Assembly (NCBI RefSeq): GCF_949628265.1
Contig: NC_088790.1
Location: 25,424,545 to 25,488,544, forward strand
Length of the DNA: 64,000 nt
Reading direction: 5' to 3'
From: Cloeon dipterum
Lineage: Eukaryota > Arthropoda > Insecta > Ephemeroptera > Baetidae
Position numbers and translations under genes: made by a program
Notes under the pieces: model-generated
What the model saw: the letters and a program-made list of their open reading frames with translations, nothing else
The model's database searches: none
Told to the model about the DNA's origin: nothing
Part shown: positions 36,954 to 47,855 of the stretch, piece by piece
Position numbering within the stretch: the first letter of the stretch is position 1
Layout of the letters: each line of letters starts with the position of its first letter

Positions 36954-39900
36954 ATGCAGATATTGACGATCTTCTTCTTTCTAAACATCCTGGTAATATT
37001 CAATTTTAATGTGTTTTTCTCATAAAATTGTTCATGGCGATTGTTAAAAATAATTATATAGCTCTATCTAGTCATGTCTTTGCATGTAAATATATTATTA
37101 AAGATAAAATGGCTAAATACATCGTTCTGATTTGGATGATAGTTCATTGAAACCCGGAAATGTATATATACCACTGGATGAGCTTACCATTGCTTTAACT
37201 TATTTATAGATTAACCTGCATCTGATTTTCGTAAAATGCTTTGTTCTTTTCGCTTTTGAAAATTGCCTTTTCTAATATTCGGAAATTGAAACCAAAATGA
37301 CTCTTGAATAATTTCTGGCTTGGATATATTAATAATAATCGTCCCTCAAAATCAAGAGGATATTTTTATCGCCATAGTGATACAAATTGTTTTGAATTTT
37401 CGTAGTTTGTCGACCTGAACAGTGCAGCAAAGTCTCCAAAAGCGACAAACAAAAACTCTGGCCTTAGAGGTAATTTCTTAAGTTTGATATATTGAATGGA
37501 AAAAAATCTGCTGAATAATACAGATGTGATGACTATGTGCAATTTTTACTCTGAAATATATGTATTGAAATTTTTAAAACTATATCTACCTTGAAATATA
37601 GAAAGTAAGAGCGCCCGCAGAGGGATAATATTAAAATGCTGTGGAAAAAAATCGTGCACCAAACCAGGAGCAAGATTAAAGCAAAACGTAACCTTGTTGC
37701 TTGAAACATCGTTGCTTAAAAATTCCGCATTCACACCCAAATATGAAAGAGTAAAATATGTCGAAAGGATGAACTAACTTTATTCCTAATTTTTTTTAAT
37801 ATCAGAGCTCAACACATCAAACAAATATTACCATCAGCAGCAAAATTATTGAAGAGCTGCAATCAGCAACTTATTCTGATACAGATGCAACTACAGCATT
37901 GTAAGATCACCAATATGTTTCAAATAAATTTGAGAGAAGGACGAGAGGTCAAGTTAGTAAATTGTCAAAAGGGGAAATATATCACATTATTTTAATTGTT
38001 GTTCTTAAAAATTGCATGAATATATCTTTATAATTATGATGTAACGTGAACATGCAACGAGATTTTAACGCTTATTTCAATCCTTTTATTCAGCTCGGCA
38101 TTTAAAAACAGTTCAAATGAGCTGGAATCCCAAAGCAGAGAGAAATTAGTGTCTTCAACCAGTAGTGATATTGCTACATCACCAAACTTCGCCCATTCAA
38201 CTGAACCGACACGTTTCTCAACAATGGATTCAACCTCAAGACCAGCAACAATGGACCCAACTACAATCACAACATCATCATCAACAGATCAGAGAACAAC
38301 GCTGACAACTCCAGTTCTGACAGAAATATTTACAACATCATCAACCTGGTCTACCAAATTAACGGCAATCTCAACAACCTCAACAACATTGATTACGACA
38401 AAAATATCGTCTTCAACTACGACAACAAGAGCAACAACCTCAACAACAACTCCACCTTTAACCACAACTTCAACAGTACAATCTAATAATTTATTTTTTA
38501 AATATCAATTTAAACGCAAAATAGGATCTCATCGTAGAAAAATGCGAATCTTCATTCTCACTAGATGTAAAATATATACAATTATTTCCTTTTATTGCTT
38601 ACCCTATTCTGAGTCCTTTCAGAAGGGACTTTTTGAAACCAATGGACGATTGAAAGGTTTAATTTCTTGAATTTTATTTTAATATTTACGAAAAATCGTA
38701 TTCTGTAGATCCGGACAAATTCGGTTTTTGGGTCACCTCATGCAATCAACTTTTTGTGTTCGGCAAATCTTTGGTGAGCCTGCGCTCCTATATTTTTAAT
38801 AATATATATGGAAATTTAATGCGTGCAGGTGACGTGGAGGGAAAACAACATCAAATGCGCTTCAATTGGAATGCAGCCGATTGAAATAGGAAACGACGCC
38901 AAATATCAGTGCTTCAAGGAATTGGGTTTGCAGAGACCCCCAAATTTATTTAAAAGGCGGATTTTAATTTAATTTTATTAAAAGCAATCAATTGGAAGTA
39001 CGGGTCAAACTACTGGACCTCTGGCCTAAGGACACAAGGCAGTAAATTTTCGTGGTGCACCAAAAATGGATCTTCTGAGATGACCGGTTCTGTGGATCTT
39101 TGGGCGCCAGGCCAGCCCGATAATCTGAGCGGATCGGAAAACTGTGTTCACTTGAACATCAAAAAAGAAAATACTACTGTTTATTTAACCGACAAAAAAT
39201 GCACCAACATCAATGTTTTTTCCTGCCAAGTAAATATTATTTAAATTATGTTGTTATGATATGAATACAGACGATCCGTATCAAATCTGTCAATATTTGC
39301 CTTTTTACAATTAAATTCGCAATGGAATACTTTATAATTTGTTAAATTTGCAGGGTCCGACAACGCCTCCGCCACCATGCTCGTCACCAGTTTGTCCCAA
39401 TATCACGTGCAAAAGAAATGTAATTACAAATAATTGAATATTTCAAATGATAGCTGAATTTTGATCCCAAAAACAGATGTCACTTTATACAAATTCGACC
39501 AAAGAGGGCAAGACTTCCTACTATTTGACAAGTAAAAAAGGCGTAATAATTAATTTTTAGCGGCTATATTCTCGCTCCAAAACTCTTACAGATCCAGATA
39601 TGTTCGGCTCCTGGTACAAGAAAAACAGCCGTTTTTACTTTTATAGCTACTCGAACCAGTCGCAAACAGTCTCTATAAATTAGAATTATCCGCTGACTAA
39701 TTTTTTTTAAAAAAATATCTCGTTCAGTTCCTAGGGGCGATGAAAGCCTGCTGCGATTTAGGAATGAATCTACTCAGCCTCCAGTTTGATTACAAATTTG
39801 ACGCAGTTATTGCTGGAATAAAAGGTTTAAGAAAATAAAGTAATAAAACGTCCAATGCTGACCGCTAAAAAACCATGAATGATTTTGGCAGCCCTTTAAA

Positions 39901-42009
39901 TTTTGGGGCTGGCCCCTGCTGCCCATTTTGGCCACGGCAACTGGGGCTTTGCCGATTGCGCACGAAGGCCAATCGGGCAGTGAATTTAGCTAAATAGAAC
40001 TTTATAAATATGTGCCTACCTGAAGCGATAAATTGATGATATTTTTAGCAGATTACTAACTATAAATTGTTTATTACCACAGAAAGATATGCAAATCCGG
40101 GCAACTTTTGGACTTCGGGCACAGACAGCGGTTGCGAGTCAACTTTCGGCTTCTGCGCTGTGAAACGTTTGCTTCGGAAAGATACCAACAATTGGCAGCC
40201 GGGACAGCCGAACAACGCAGGCGGAGCGGAGAATCACTTGGTTGTGTTCATCAATGGGTCAAGTGCATTGATGGCTGATTTTAACGGCGATGTAAAGCTC
40301 CGATACATCTGCGAGGTTTGAGCACAAAATCTTTAAACAACTGGATTTGAGACGCGAGCTGCGTTTATACAGTCCCGGGACACGTCCAATTCCGACTCAG
40401 CAGGCAAATCTGTGAGAGACGAGTGTGCTGCTATATACAATGTCAGCATGAGTGTGTAAATTAATTTTATTTTACTTCTAAATTTAATTTCATCCTATTC
40501 GAGGTGAAATTGATAATATGCTGAACAACACAAACTATGATTTGAGGATGAAAGTATGCTATATATTATTTAAAAGCTTGAAAATAGTGACGAAACCCGA
40601 ATTTTGTGCTAACTAATTTTTTGTTAAGTGCTTCATCAAGTGCATTGGCGAAAATAGCGGTTTGGTATAATTTGTTTTATTCTTTTGGGCCATCCCGATC
40701 TTGAAAGTAAATTGTATAGATGATCGACGGAAAGTTTATTGAAAGTGAAGTTCTGGCCATTTTGGAAAAGTTGGCAGTTGGTAATTTGGAGGATCTCAAG
40801 AAAAACTTGATGATAGTAGACGAGTGCTCTAATTCCTCTGGTTAGCTTTTGTAGCTTTAATTTTAGATTTAATTCTTTAACTAAAACAGGTGGAATGGAT
40901 GAGTGCGACAAGGCGGCGCAAATGATCAAGTGTACAAATGAAAAGGCGCCCGACGTACTCATGAGCGTAGTTAATGAAATGGAGAGGTCTATTTCTCAAT
41001 CGGAGTCATCCCAGGTCACTCGAGTCCTTTATTAATTATTAGACAGATTATTCATCCTTTGATATTTCTTTCAGAACATTGCTCCGCTGCGCCCGCAGCC
41101 TACTTTTTGTGTCCAAGATTATCCTTGCTTTGTAGACGTGAGATATCTTTATTTTAAAGTGTTCCATATGAAAGCAATTAATAATTAACTTCTACTATTG
41201 CAGTCGTTCTTAAGAGCGAAGTACGACGAAACGACAACAAGTGAGAGCCCATTTTAAACATTAACAATTTTAATTTCTGGTAGTATTTATAATTTCACTA
41301 TTTTTTTTAATTGGAATTATATGTAGTTTATTCCGTATTGTACATAAATAAGGAGCAATAGCTATATAATTCATAACAACATTCATATGCCTCTGCCTTC
41401 ATTGGCGTATAAATATTTCATAATTTATGTTTAAATATTATTTAAATACTATTTTAAAAGCGAATTTTTATATTTCAGGTCAGGAGTTTGATATCCCAGT
41501 ATCGTCCGCGACAAACTTCACTATTGATTGCGTTTGCGGCAAAAAATACCTGTTATTTACGATCTACAATGTATAAAATCGATTATGTATCACGCACTTG
41601 ACTAAATGACGGGCTGGCTAATATTTAGTACAACTACAACGCCGGAAACAGTCTGTGCTGCAAGTTCGGCCTCCGGCTGGCCACTCTGGACACACTGCAG
41701 AAGATAGAGTGCGTTTTTAACAGCTCAGGTATACCATTCTCTAATTCTGATATGAGCGAACTGTGAATATGTTGTGGTATAGTATATGGATCGTCGCACA
41801 AGATCTGCAACTTCTGGATTCCCGTTGCTTGGCGTGACGGACAGCCGCGGTGGTGTTTCTCAAATTCTCCTTTGAATGACCTCGCTTTCGACACTTCTAC
41901 TCTAGATCCCTCGATTCCGGGTTTTATTATGAATTACAATTTAAAGAAAATATCGTCATTTGATCTGAGCTCTGGCAATTATGCACATGTTTTGTGCGAA
42001 GATTATTAA
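36954..42009 (+). CDS. Secreted mosaic protein: CTLD-CTLD-OBP-CTLD, copy a
   Basis: Predicted 875 residues from 24 exons: 36954-36992, 37406-37469, 37602-37750, 37806-37900, 38094-38475, 38623-38656, 38709-38773, 38829-38925, 38985-39229, 39354-39419, 39477-39531, 39592-39668, 39728-39824, 40083-40315, 40373-40451, 40504-40553, 40629-40664, 40720-40840, 40890-41014, 41075-41137, 41204-41240, 41479-41570, 41629-41728, 41783-42009. All phases agree. Order: signal peptide (1-20); Cys patch with KCCGKKSC; Thr-rich stalk (about 86-243); CTLD1 (244-390) with YWTSG, WAPGQPDN and ENCVHLN; linker; CTLD2 (413-566) with FWTSG and PGQPNN; OBP domain (567-703) with six cysteines at 584, 610, 614, 657, 667 and 676 (spacing X25-X3-X42-X9-X8, the classic OBP pattern); CTLD3 (about 737-875). 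CTLD1 carries a QPD motif, linked to galactose-type binding in this fold, but lacks a full WND. AATAAA at 42089-42094. Exon 1 is the least certain part. Ligands are unknown. Confidence 0.85.
40373..41014 (+). other. OBP (PBP/GOBP-type) module within copy a
   Basis: Exons 15-19 form the OBP-like domain. Key stretches are VRDEC, MKCFIKCIGENSGL, MIVDEC and GGMDECDKAAQMIKC. The flanking introns (after exon 14 and after exon 19) are both phase 0, so the module is symmetric and could have been inserted by exon shuffling. In known insects OBPs are normally stand-alone secreted proteins. Confidence 0.85.
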
Positions 42010-43011
42010 ATTTCAATGTTTTTCTAACTTTATAAACTAAGGATGTGGTTTTGTAGGGACGCAAACTCTAAAGTTCAAAAGCGTGTGAAATAAACATTAC
42101 TTTAAAGGGGTCAGAAAGACATGTCAACGCACCATTATAGATTTTCTTATTTTCATATGAGAAATATTAGTCAAAGTTTGTTATTTTCGTGTTATACGGA
42201 GGAATTTGATTTGTAACCCCACATTTTATGCATATGATTACCTTAAAAAATAAACAAGCTTTCCAGTGGTGTGCTCAAAAAATTAATTTGGCCTTAAATT
42301 TTCTCAACATAAGTGACTGCGCGCAGTGAAAATAGGAATTTTTCAAATGTCGTAATTTTTGCATCTCTAAATCTCGAGTTCCAACAATTAGAACTGCAAA
42401 AACCACCCACCATTAGACTCGTCTCGACCTGCCCTGAGCAGCTGAAAGGGTGTTTTCCTGTTTTCCCTCCACCCCTAAAAGATGCTTCACTTTTTTTGAG
42501 GGAGTATAGCAAATTAGGGGTGGAGGGTAAACACCCCTAAACCAAAAGCTATAGATTTTGAATGCTACCAAATTCATGGAAGTTCCAACACCCATCCGAC
42601 CAATAACAAAGGATTTGACACGTTTAGCTCATTGGCTCCATGGCTGACGTCACAGGCGAGGAAGGGACACATTACAAGGTGCCTCGCCTATTTCGCCGTC
42701 TCTGGCCAGGCCAGCGGGGTGGTCACTATCTTAGCAGGGACGCGTTCGGGCCATAAGAGTGACCACCCCCTGTTTCTGGCTTACCGTGGGAAAGGAAAAA
42801 CTTGAAAATCATTGCGAAACATAGAGTGTCGGTTGTTTGTGTGATGAGCGAGGGACAATAAATTAGTTATCAGAGTTAAAAATATTTCTAACATGAAAAT
42901 TCCGTTTTGTAAACAAGTTTAATATTTAACATCGCCAATGTAAAAAGATTACAATTACATTGAAACGTTATCACATAATAACATTGCGACATTTAATATG
43001 TCCAAGACAAT
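42010..43011. other. Intergenic between lectin copy a and the antisense PLXDC-like gene
   Basis: 3' UTR of lectin copy a up to the poly(A) signal at 42089. 42110-42190 is a copy fragment of the block repeated at 46955, 53830 and 57080. 42470-42540 has inverted CACCCCTAAA words. 42716-42727 and 42758-42769 form a perfect 12-bp stem (GGGGTGGTCACT). No gene was seen. Confidence 0.5.
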
Positions 43012-44725
43012 TTAATTGTTGGATGGACATTCCCGAAGATTTGGATCATTGATCATGCTGCAGCCACTTTTTTCCCACTCCAGAAAGCCACGGTCGAAAC
43101 CGCTGTTGGAGCACCGATTGATCTTTGGACACCAAACACACTATAAAGAAAAACATTAATAACAATTAAAATTCGATAGATCCATAATATTACTTTGCTT
43201 ATTTAGAAATTTAAAGTGAACTCGCCTGGCCTGTCGTGCAAGTAGCGCAGTCTGTGAACGAGTTGCATGTAGGGAGCGGTTTTAGCTCGATTGCAGCAGT
43301 GTTTGCAGATCTATTACCCCTTATAAAAAAATCACCGATCTCAATTTCGCCGTATGGATAACGCCTATCGGGACCTGTAATAAAAAAACTTGCAAATTCT
43401 GCATTGATTTATAGGCGTATAGAAATCATTACTGGTCCGAAAAGAGTTGGCGATGCCGATTTTCAATTCTGAAAAATTAGGCGGCAAATCTTTATGAGTC
43501 CTCATGGACAAAATCTGCTTGTAAACGAACACGATTGATCCATTCTTGTGCAAAGTCACCTGGAGGCTTATATTCCGTCCATATCCGTAAAATGACGAAG
43601 GAGACAAATTTACATTTCCCCATTGGACGAAGAAAGTTGTTTCTGAAAGCAAAATCTTAGCTAATTTTGTGTATTTTAGACACACCCAAAAAAATACCGT
43701 TGCTTACGCATTTGAGGTAGCTATTTTCACTGAAGAACAATTTTTTTAGTAAAGGTGCTACGTAATTAATGCAGGGCTTTCGCTTCTCCACGCAAATGTG
43801 TCCGTCTTCACTCACCGACACTTCATTCGCAATGTATCCATAAAACGAAAAGTTAAAAGGTAGCTTGACACTCTGCAACATAAAATTTATTTTTTAACTT
43901 CTGTTAACCACAGGGCTCGATGCATTGCCATCTTTTTACCTTCCCTCAGCAACTGATAGATCTTTTTATTTACTAGCCAGACATTTATTTGTCCCTAAGG
44001 CCACAAGAAAAGTGCGAAAACTAGTGGTATACGTCACAACTACCCCACTGAAAGCTATTGAAGCATTTCGAGTAGCTTTATAAATAACTTATAGCCGCAA
44101 AAGGTGATTACTTTTAAGACTTAAAAATGATCATATATCTCACTTGCTGATTTTCGCACCTTTCCAGCGGCTTAAGCCGTTTCAATAAAAGACGCCTCTG
44201 TGCCAGGAGGCGAAAAGATGGCCATGATAGGAGCTTAAGCTCCTCTGCGGCCACTCGGGCCCCATGTTAGTTCATAGTCCACTGGATGTGCCGAGCAAAG
44301 GTTACAAAATACACTCCTAAGAATGCCTACACAATCAGAGGCATTGGTTATTTTATGCTTACACCTAAATAGTAAACTGGGAATTTTGTTTTATACATCA
44401 TTTACTTGTGATCGATGCCATTGTTGGACAGAGTCTTTTGGCCGAAAGAATTCGAGGTAGGGGTTACGTGACGCTTTGCTGAAGGGAAGTTTTTCTACCG
44501 AGTCCATGTTGACCCATAAAGAGTTAATCAAATCTTCGTCTTCAATCACTTTGACGGAGAAATACCCATTATTTTCTAACAATTCGTTCTTCTGTGCACG
44601 TCTGCCTCCTATATATTTGTTCTCGAATTTATACCATTATGTTCTAATTTGAAAATCTTACCATTTTCATCATCTTCACAGATAATGTGAGGAATTAACA
44701 AAATTACAATCACGCTCCACAACAT
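43012..44725 (-). CDS. Secreted PLXDC/TEM7-like protein with PSI domain, antisense copy
   Basis: Six exons on the minus strand: 44725-44662, 44608-44406, 43872-43698, 43642-43433, 43374-43226, 43140-43012, giving 309 residues with all phases consistent. A short signal peptide (MLWSVIVILLIPHIIC) is followed by the PLXDC-type extracellular region: SLWVNMDS, FNFSFYGY, ICVEKR, YVAPL, FFVQWGNVNL, LQVTLHKNGSIVFVYKQIL, then PLPTCNSF and a Cys-rich PSI domain with CVWCPKINRC. PLXDC proteins (TEM7 family) are type I membrane proteins; here the ORF stops shortly after PSI, so it should be secreted. Intron 5 appears to use a GC donor (CAG|GCGAGT). Three plus-strand relatives lie at 57732, 61068 and 63204. 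A family D element sits about 90 bp upstream. Confidence 0.8.
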
Positions 44726-44809
44726 TCCTCTTGATAGCTTTCGTGCTGACGAGCCGTGCTCATACTTGATTGCTCCCAAGTAGCTCACGAACAGTGGGGT
44801 CCGGATGTT

Positions 44810-45012
44810 CGATAAAATTGGTTCACACTGCGCAGATCCAAGATGGCGTCTGAATGTGGGAAGCAAAAAGCTCTCTTTGGATTCCCGCACGAGTGTCAAG
44901 AGTTTGTTTTTACGATCCAAAAGACACAATTAGTACAAGTAATGCAAATTATGTCACAATATTGACAAAAACTTGCTTCTTTTTGAGCGTCGCATGAATC
45001 TGGCCCCCTCTG
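44810..45012 (+). repeat. MITE-like element, family D, copy 2
   Basis: About 200 bp matching 59636-59898 and 3925-4193, with the right part shortened. It lies immediately upstream of the minus-strand PLXDC-like gene, in its promoter region. Confidence 0.7.
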
Positions 45013-45379
45013 CTCACGAACATTTGTGACAGTGGCATGATTGAGAAATTCTACGTTTCAAATGCAATAAAATTATGTAGTGCTGTGTGCAAGATCAAGT
45101 ATTTTGGAAAACAATAATAATATACGTAATAACAGATTGACCCAATTGCAATTTAATTCCAACATGCAACGTTCTATATTATTGTTTACTCAACAAAATT
45201 CTGAAGGAACTCTTTTGGGTTTAAAATGTTTGGCAAATAAAACTTTTTGGCACACAATCAAATGAATAACAATTGATAAATTCAAGAAAAGGTTTAAATA
45301 ATAATATAATATTGCTACGCAGAGCTTTGTTTTACAAATTTATTAGCTGTTATTCAATTTAATTTTTTCCAGTGAAGTT

Positions 45380-46825
45380 TTATTCCTTATCGTCCTTATG
45401 AGTTAATTCACTGACTAAAACGTGAAGTTGCACAATTATTGAGCTGTAAGCAACAATAAAAGACCAAGCCTGAAAGTTTATAAAAAATTAATTAATTTAA
45501 TTTTTTATTTTCAATTCATCATATTCAAACCGTGAAAAGGCTAACTCTGCTGATTGCAAAAACCCCCGCAATCATAAATTTCGAATCGTCTGCGTCTGCA
45601 CTGTGCATTAGCTCTTGACTGAACAAAAGCGCCTAAAACTAATTAATTCAAAAATCAGCGTTCCTCGGAAAATACCTCCTCAATTGGAGCTGCACTTTTC
45701 ATCTCCAGACTTAAAATAACAGACTTTGTCTTCTGGCACTGAAAAAAAGCTTATTTAGAGAAAATATTGATATCGGTTAAATTTTTACTTCATGAGAAAC
45801 TGATCCATAGGAAGAAACCAGGCAGAAAACAAATGCGTTGGTCAATAAAAGCCAGATCAAATTTGCAAACATGTAAAAGACGTCCTCTTCCATATTCAAC
45901 GCACCAAAAAATGATAATATTGAGGTCAAAACCCCGTAAAGGGATATGCATGAGTCACAAATCCAAAAGGCCGTGGAAACCGTAAGCATTTTTGTACTCA
46001 ATGAGCTGTTTATGTTGGAAATAATTGAACGCAGTAAAGAGTGGTTCAGCCGGTGTTTGAACAAGATCCGTGTCTTGGTTTCATCAGACAGGCTGTTGCA
46101 GTTCTAGAAGAAATTTTACCCTTAATTATTTTTACTCTATATTGGGTACGTGCGTAATTTAAAAATAAATCATTTCTGCGAGATAATGCCATCTAAAAAA
46201 ATGACAATTTACCAAAAGGTCCGAATTGATGTCTGCAAAGGCCGCTTGCAAGGTGGCGGCGAACATGGAATGCAGAAGACAATGTGCCTGAACAGCAATG
46301 TATGGCCAGGTCAATCCATTCACTTCTGGGTGGTATTGAATCGTTTGAAAAACTAACAACGCCCCGAAACTCATCGCAATTAAAAATAAACCTATTCGTC
46401 GCATTTTCTTCGCTTCTTGTAAAATGTTTCTGCTCTTAAATGACTTTACATGGTTTCCCAAAACCGACATCCAAACGTCCACGTCCTGCGAGTGCCTGAA
46501 TTTTAGCAAGGCGTACGTGGTGACCAATGCAAAACCGACGAACTGCTCGGGTATAAACATGAAAAAGGCAACAATGTTTGGTTCGTGATGGTCCCTCAGC
46601 TCAACCACAAATTCCTGTAATTTACCAATTTTAAAATCATCAACAAAATTTTGGAATTTTTTAAAATACCCAAATGACGCCGCCAATAAGATGAAAGCAA
46701 GTAAAAAAAGTACAAAATGAATAACAATGATGCAGAAAAATGAGAATTTTTCCACTTTTTGGGTTCAAGCAGCAGATACCGAGTATTCTGTTAAGTCTGA
46801 GCACAGACGCAAAAGCCTCTTCCAT
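45380..46825 (-). CDS. Gustatory-receptor-like 7TM protein with one-base frameshift
   Basis: Five exons on the minus strand: 46825-46213, 46103-45789, 45738-45676, 45632-45531, 45469-45380 (about 393 residues). The sequence fits the insect 7tm_7 gustatory receptor family: N-terminal LRLNRILGICCLNPK, hydrophobic segments through the first exon, then the exon-end context QKTKSVILSLEM, and the final exons with FMIAGVFAISRVSLF and a last membrane segment AWSFIVAYSSIIVQLHV. The three short 3' exons with phase-0 introns are typical of this family. Exon 1 is 613 nt, one more than a multiple of three; the frame changes at a run of five A (46760-46756, plus-strand T). So it is either a recent pseudogene or a one-base assembly error. 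AATAAA (minus) at 45344-45339. No bitter/sweet/CO2 subfamily can be assigned. Confidence 0.78.
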
Positions 46826-47224
46826 CGTCTTGAAGAAGAATGACAAAAGGCAATAATGTTTAAGTGCACGCTCACTGAGAAAATAAAAGTTTCATGGGGG
46901 AAACTGAGCGCTCTTCAACATCGTGCGCTTTCATGCGAGCAAAATAATCATAGCTTTAGAGGGTCAAATTGGAAGTGAAAGACGTCTGAACACCTTTATT
47001 GATTTTCTTATTTTATGGGAAAGTAGTCTAAGTGACCAAAAACTATTTCTGAATGATAGGAAAAAATACAATGCAAGAGAAATTTGCATATTCATCATTT
47101 GATTTGCTGCTAAACATGACTTTAGAGGGATTTATTCCATTTAATATTATTTATATCATTCCTTTTAAATTAACGAAAAGAATTGAATTATTTTTAGACC
47201 AGCAGAGAAATTTTTCTATGTTTA
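46826..47224. repeat. Upstream block shared with 53,8xx and 57,0xx
   Basis: 46835-46920 matches 56960-57070 (GCAATAATGTTTAAGTGCACGC). 46955-47120 matches 53825-54000 and 57080-57240 (GGTCAAATTGGAAGTGAAAG). It recurs next to lectin, BTB and PLXDC-like genes, so it is a locally duplicated block, possibly old promoter DNA. Confidence 0.65.
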
Positions 47225-47530
47225 AAGGGGAAAAAATTAAATTGAACAAAAGTTCTAATGAACTAGAATCCTCAAAAGAGAAATTATTTTCTTCATCTAT
47301 AAGTAGTTCTATATTGCTATCACCAACCTTCACCTATTCTGCTGAACCAGCAAGAGAAACAACCACACCTTTCAACCACAACGCCAGCCCCATCTTTAGC
47401 AGTACAAAATAATAATTGTCATTTTAAATTTCAAGTTTTTTCTTTTACATTATTTCAATTTTGAAGGAAAATTGGATCTCATTGTAAGAAAATGCGAATC
47501 TTCATTCCTACTAGATGTAAACTTCGCCGG
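47225..47530 (+). pseudogene. Partial lectin Thr-rich exon (third copy)
   Basis: The frame SSNELES followed by a Ser/Thr-rich stretch matches the start of lectin exon 5 at 38094. After a GTACAA donor-like site near 47397 the sequence continues as lectin intron 5 (word GAAAATGCGAATCTTCATTC). Homology to the lectin gene stops near 47,530 and the next bases match the methyltransferase intron. All lectin domains are missing. Confidence 0.7.
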
Positions 47531-47691
47531 TTTTTCCTCCAACGGAAACGCCGGGTTTGATCAAATAATATTTTTAAGCGTTGAGGATGGAGTCCGTTCT
47601 TATCTTTAAATTTTTCAGTCTTGCTAAATGTATTTTCCTACATATGGCGATCAAAATAAAATAAAACCAGTCGATCGTCCATTTTTTCCAG

Positions 47692-47846
47692 GATATTGGC
47701 AACTCTATTTTTGGTCGAACAAGGATATCGTTGAAGCCATCGAGAAGGCTGGCTTCCAAAACTTGAGCGTGAAGAGGAAAAAGCCGAGAAACTCGTTAGT
47801 AGGCCGTCTGCAGCCGTACGTCGTGGGAACAGCAACCAAGCCCTGA
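47692..47846 (+). pseudogene. Methyltransferase last-exon pseudocopy
   Basis: Duplicate of exon 5 of the METTL7-like gene. It keeps the acceptor and the end (PYVVGTATKP then TGA) but has an 8-nt deletion near 47712 compared with 35030-35192, which shifts the frame. Exons 1-4 are absent in this copy. Confidence 0.85.
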
Positions 47847-47855
47847 TTCTGAGCC

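Noticed and set aside
37546..37740. Minus-strand frame opposite lectin exon 3, open in both copies
   Set aside because: The plus-strand reading has splice sites, correct phase and a Cys-rich pattern consistent with the rest of the gene. The antisense frame is open by chance because the copies are similar.
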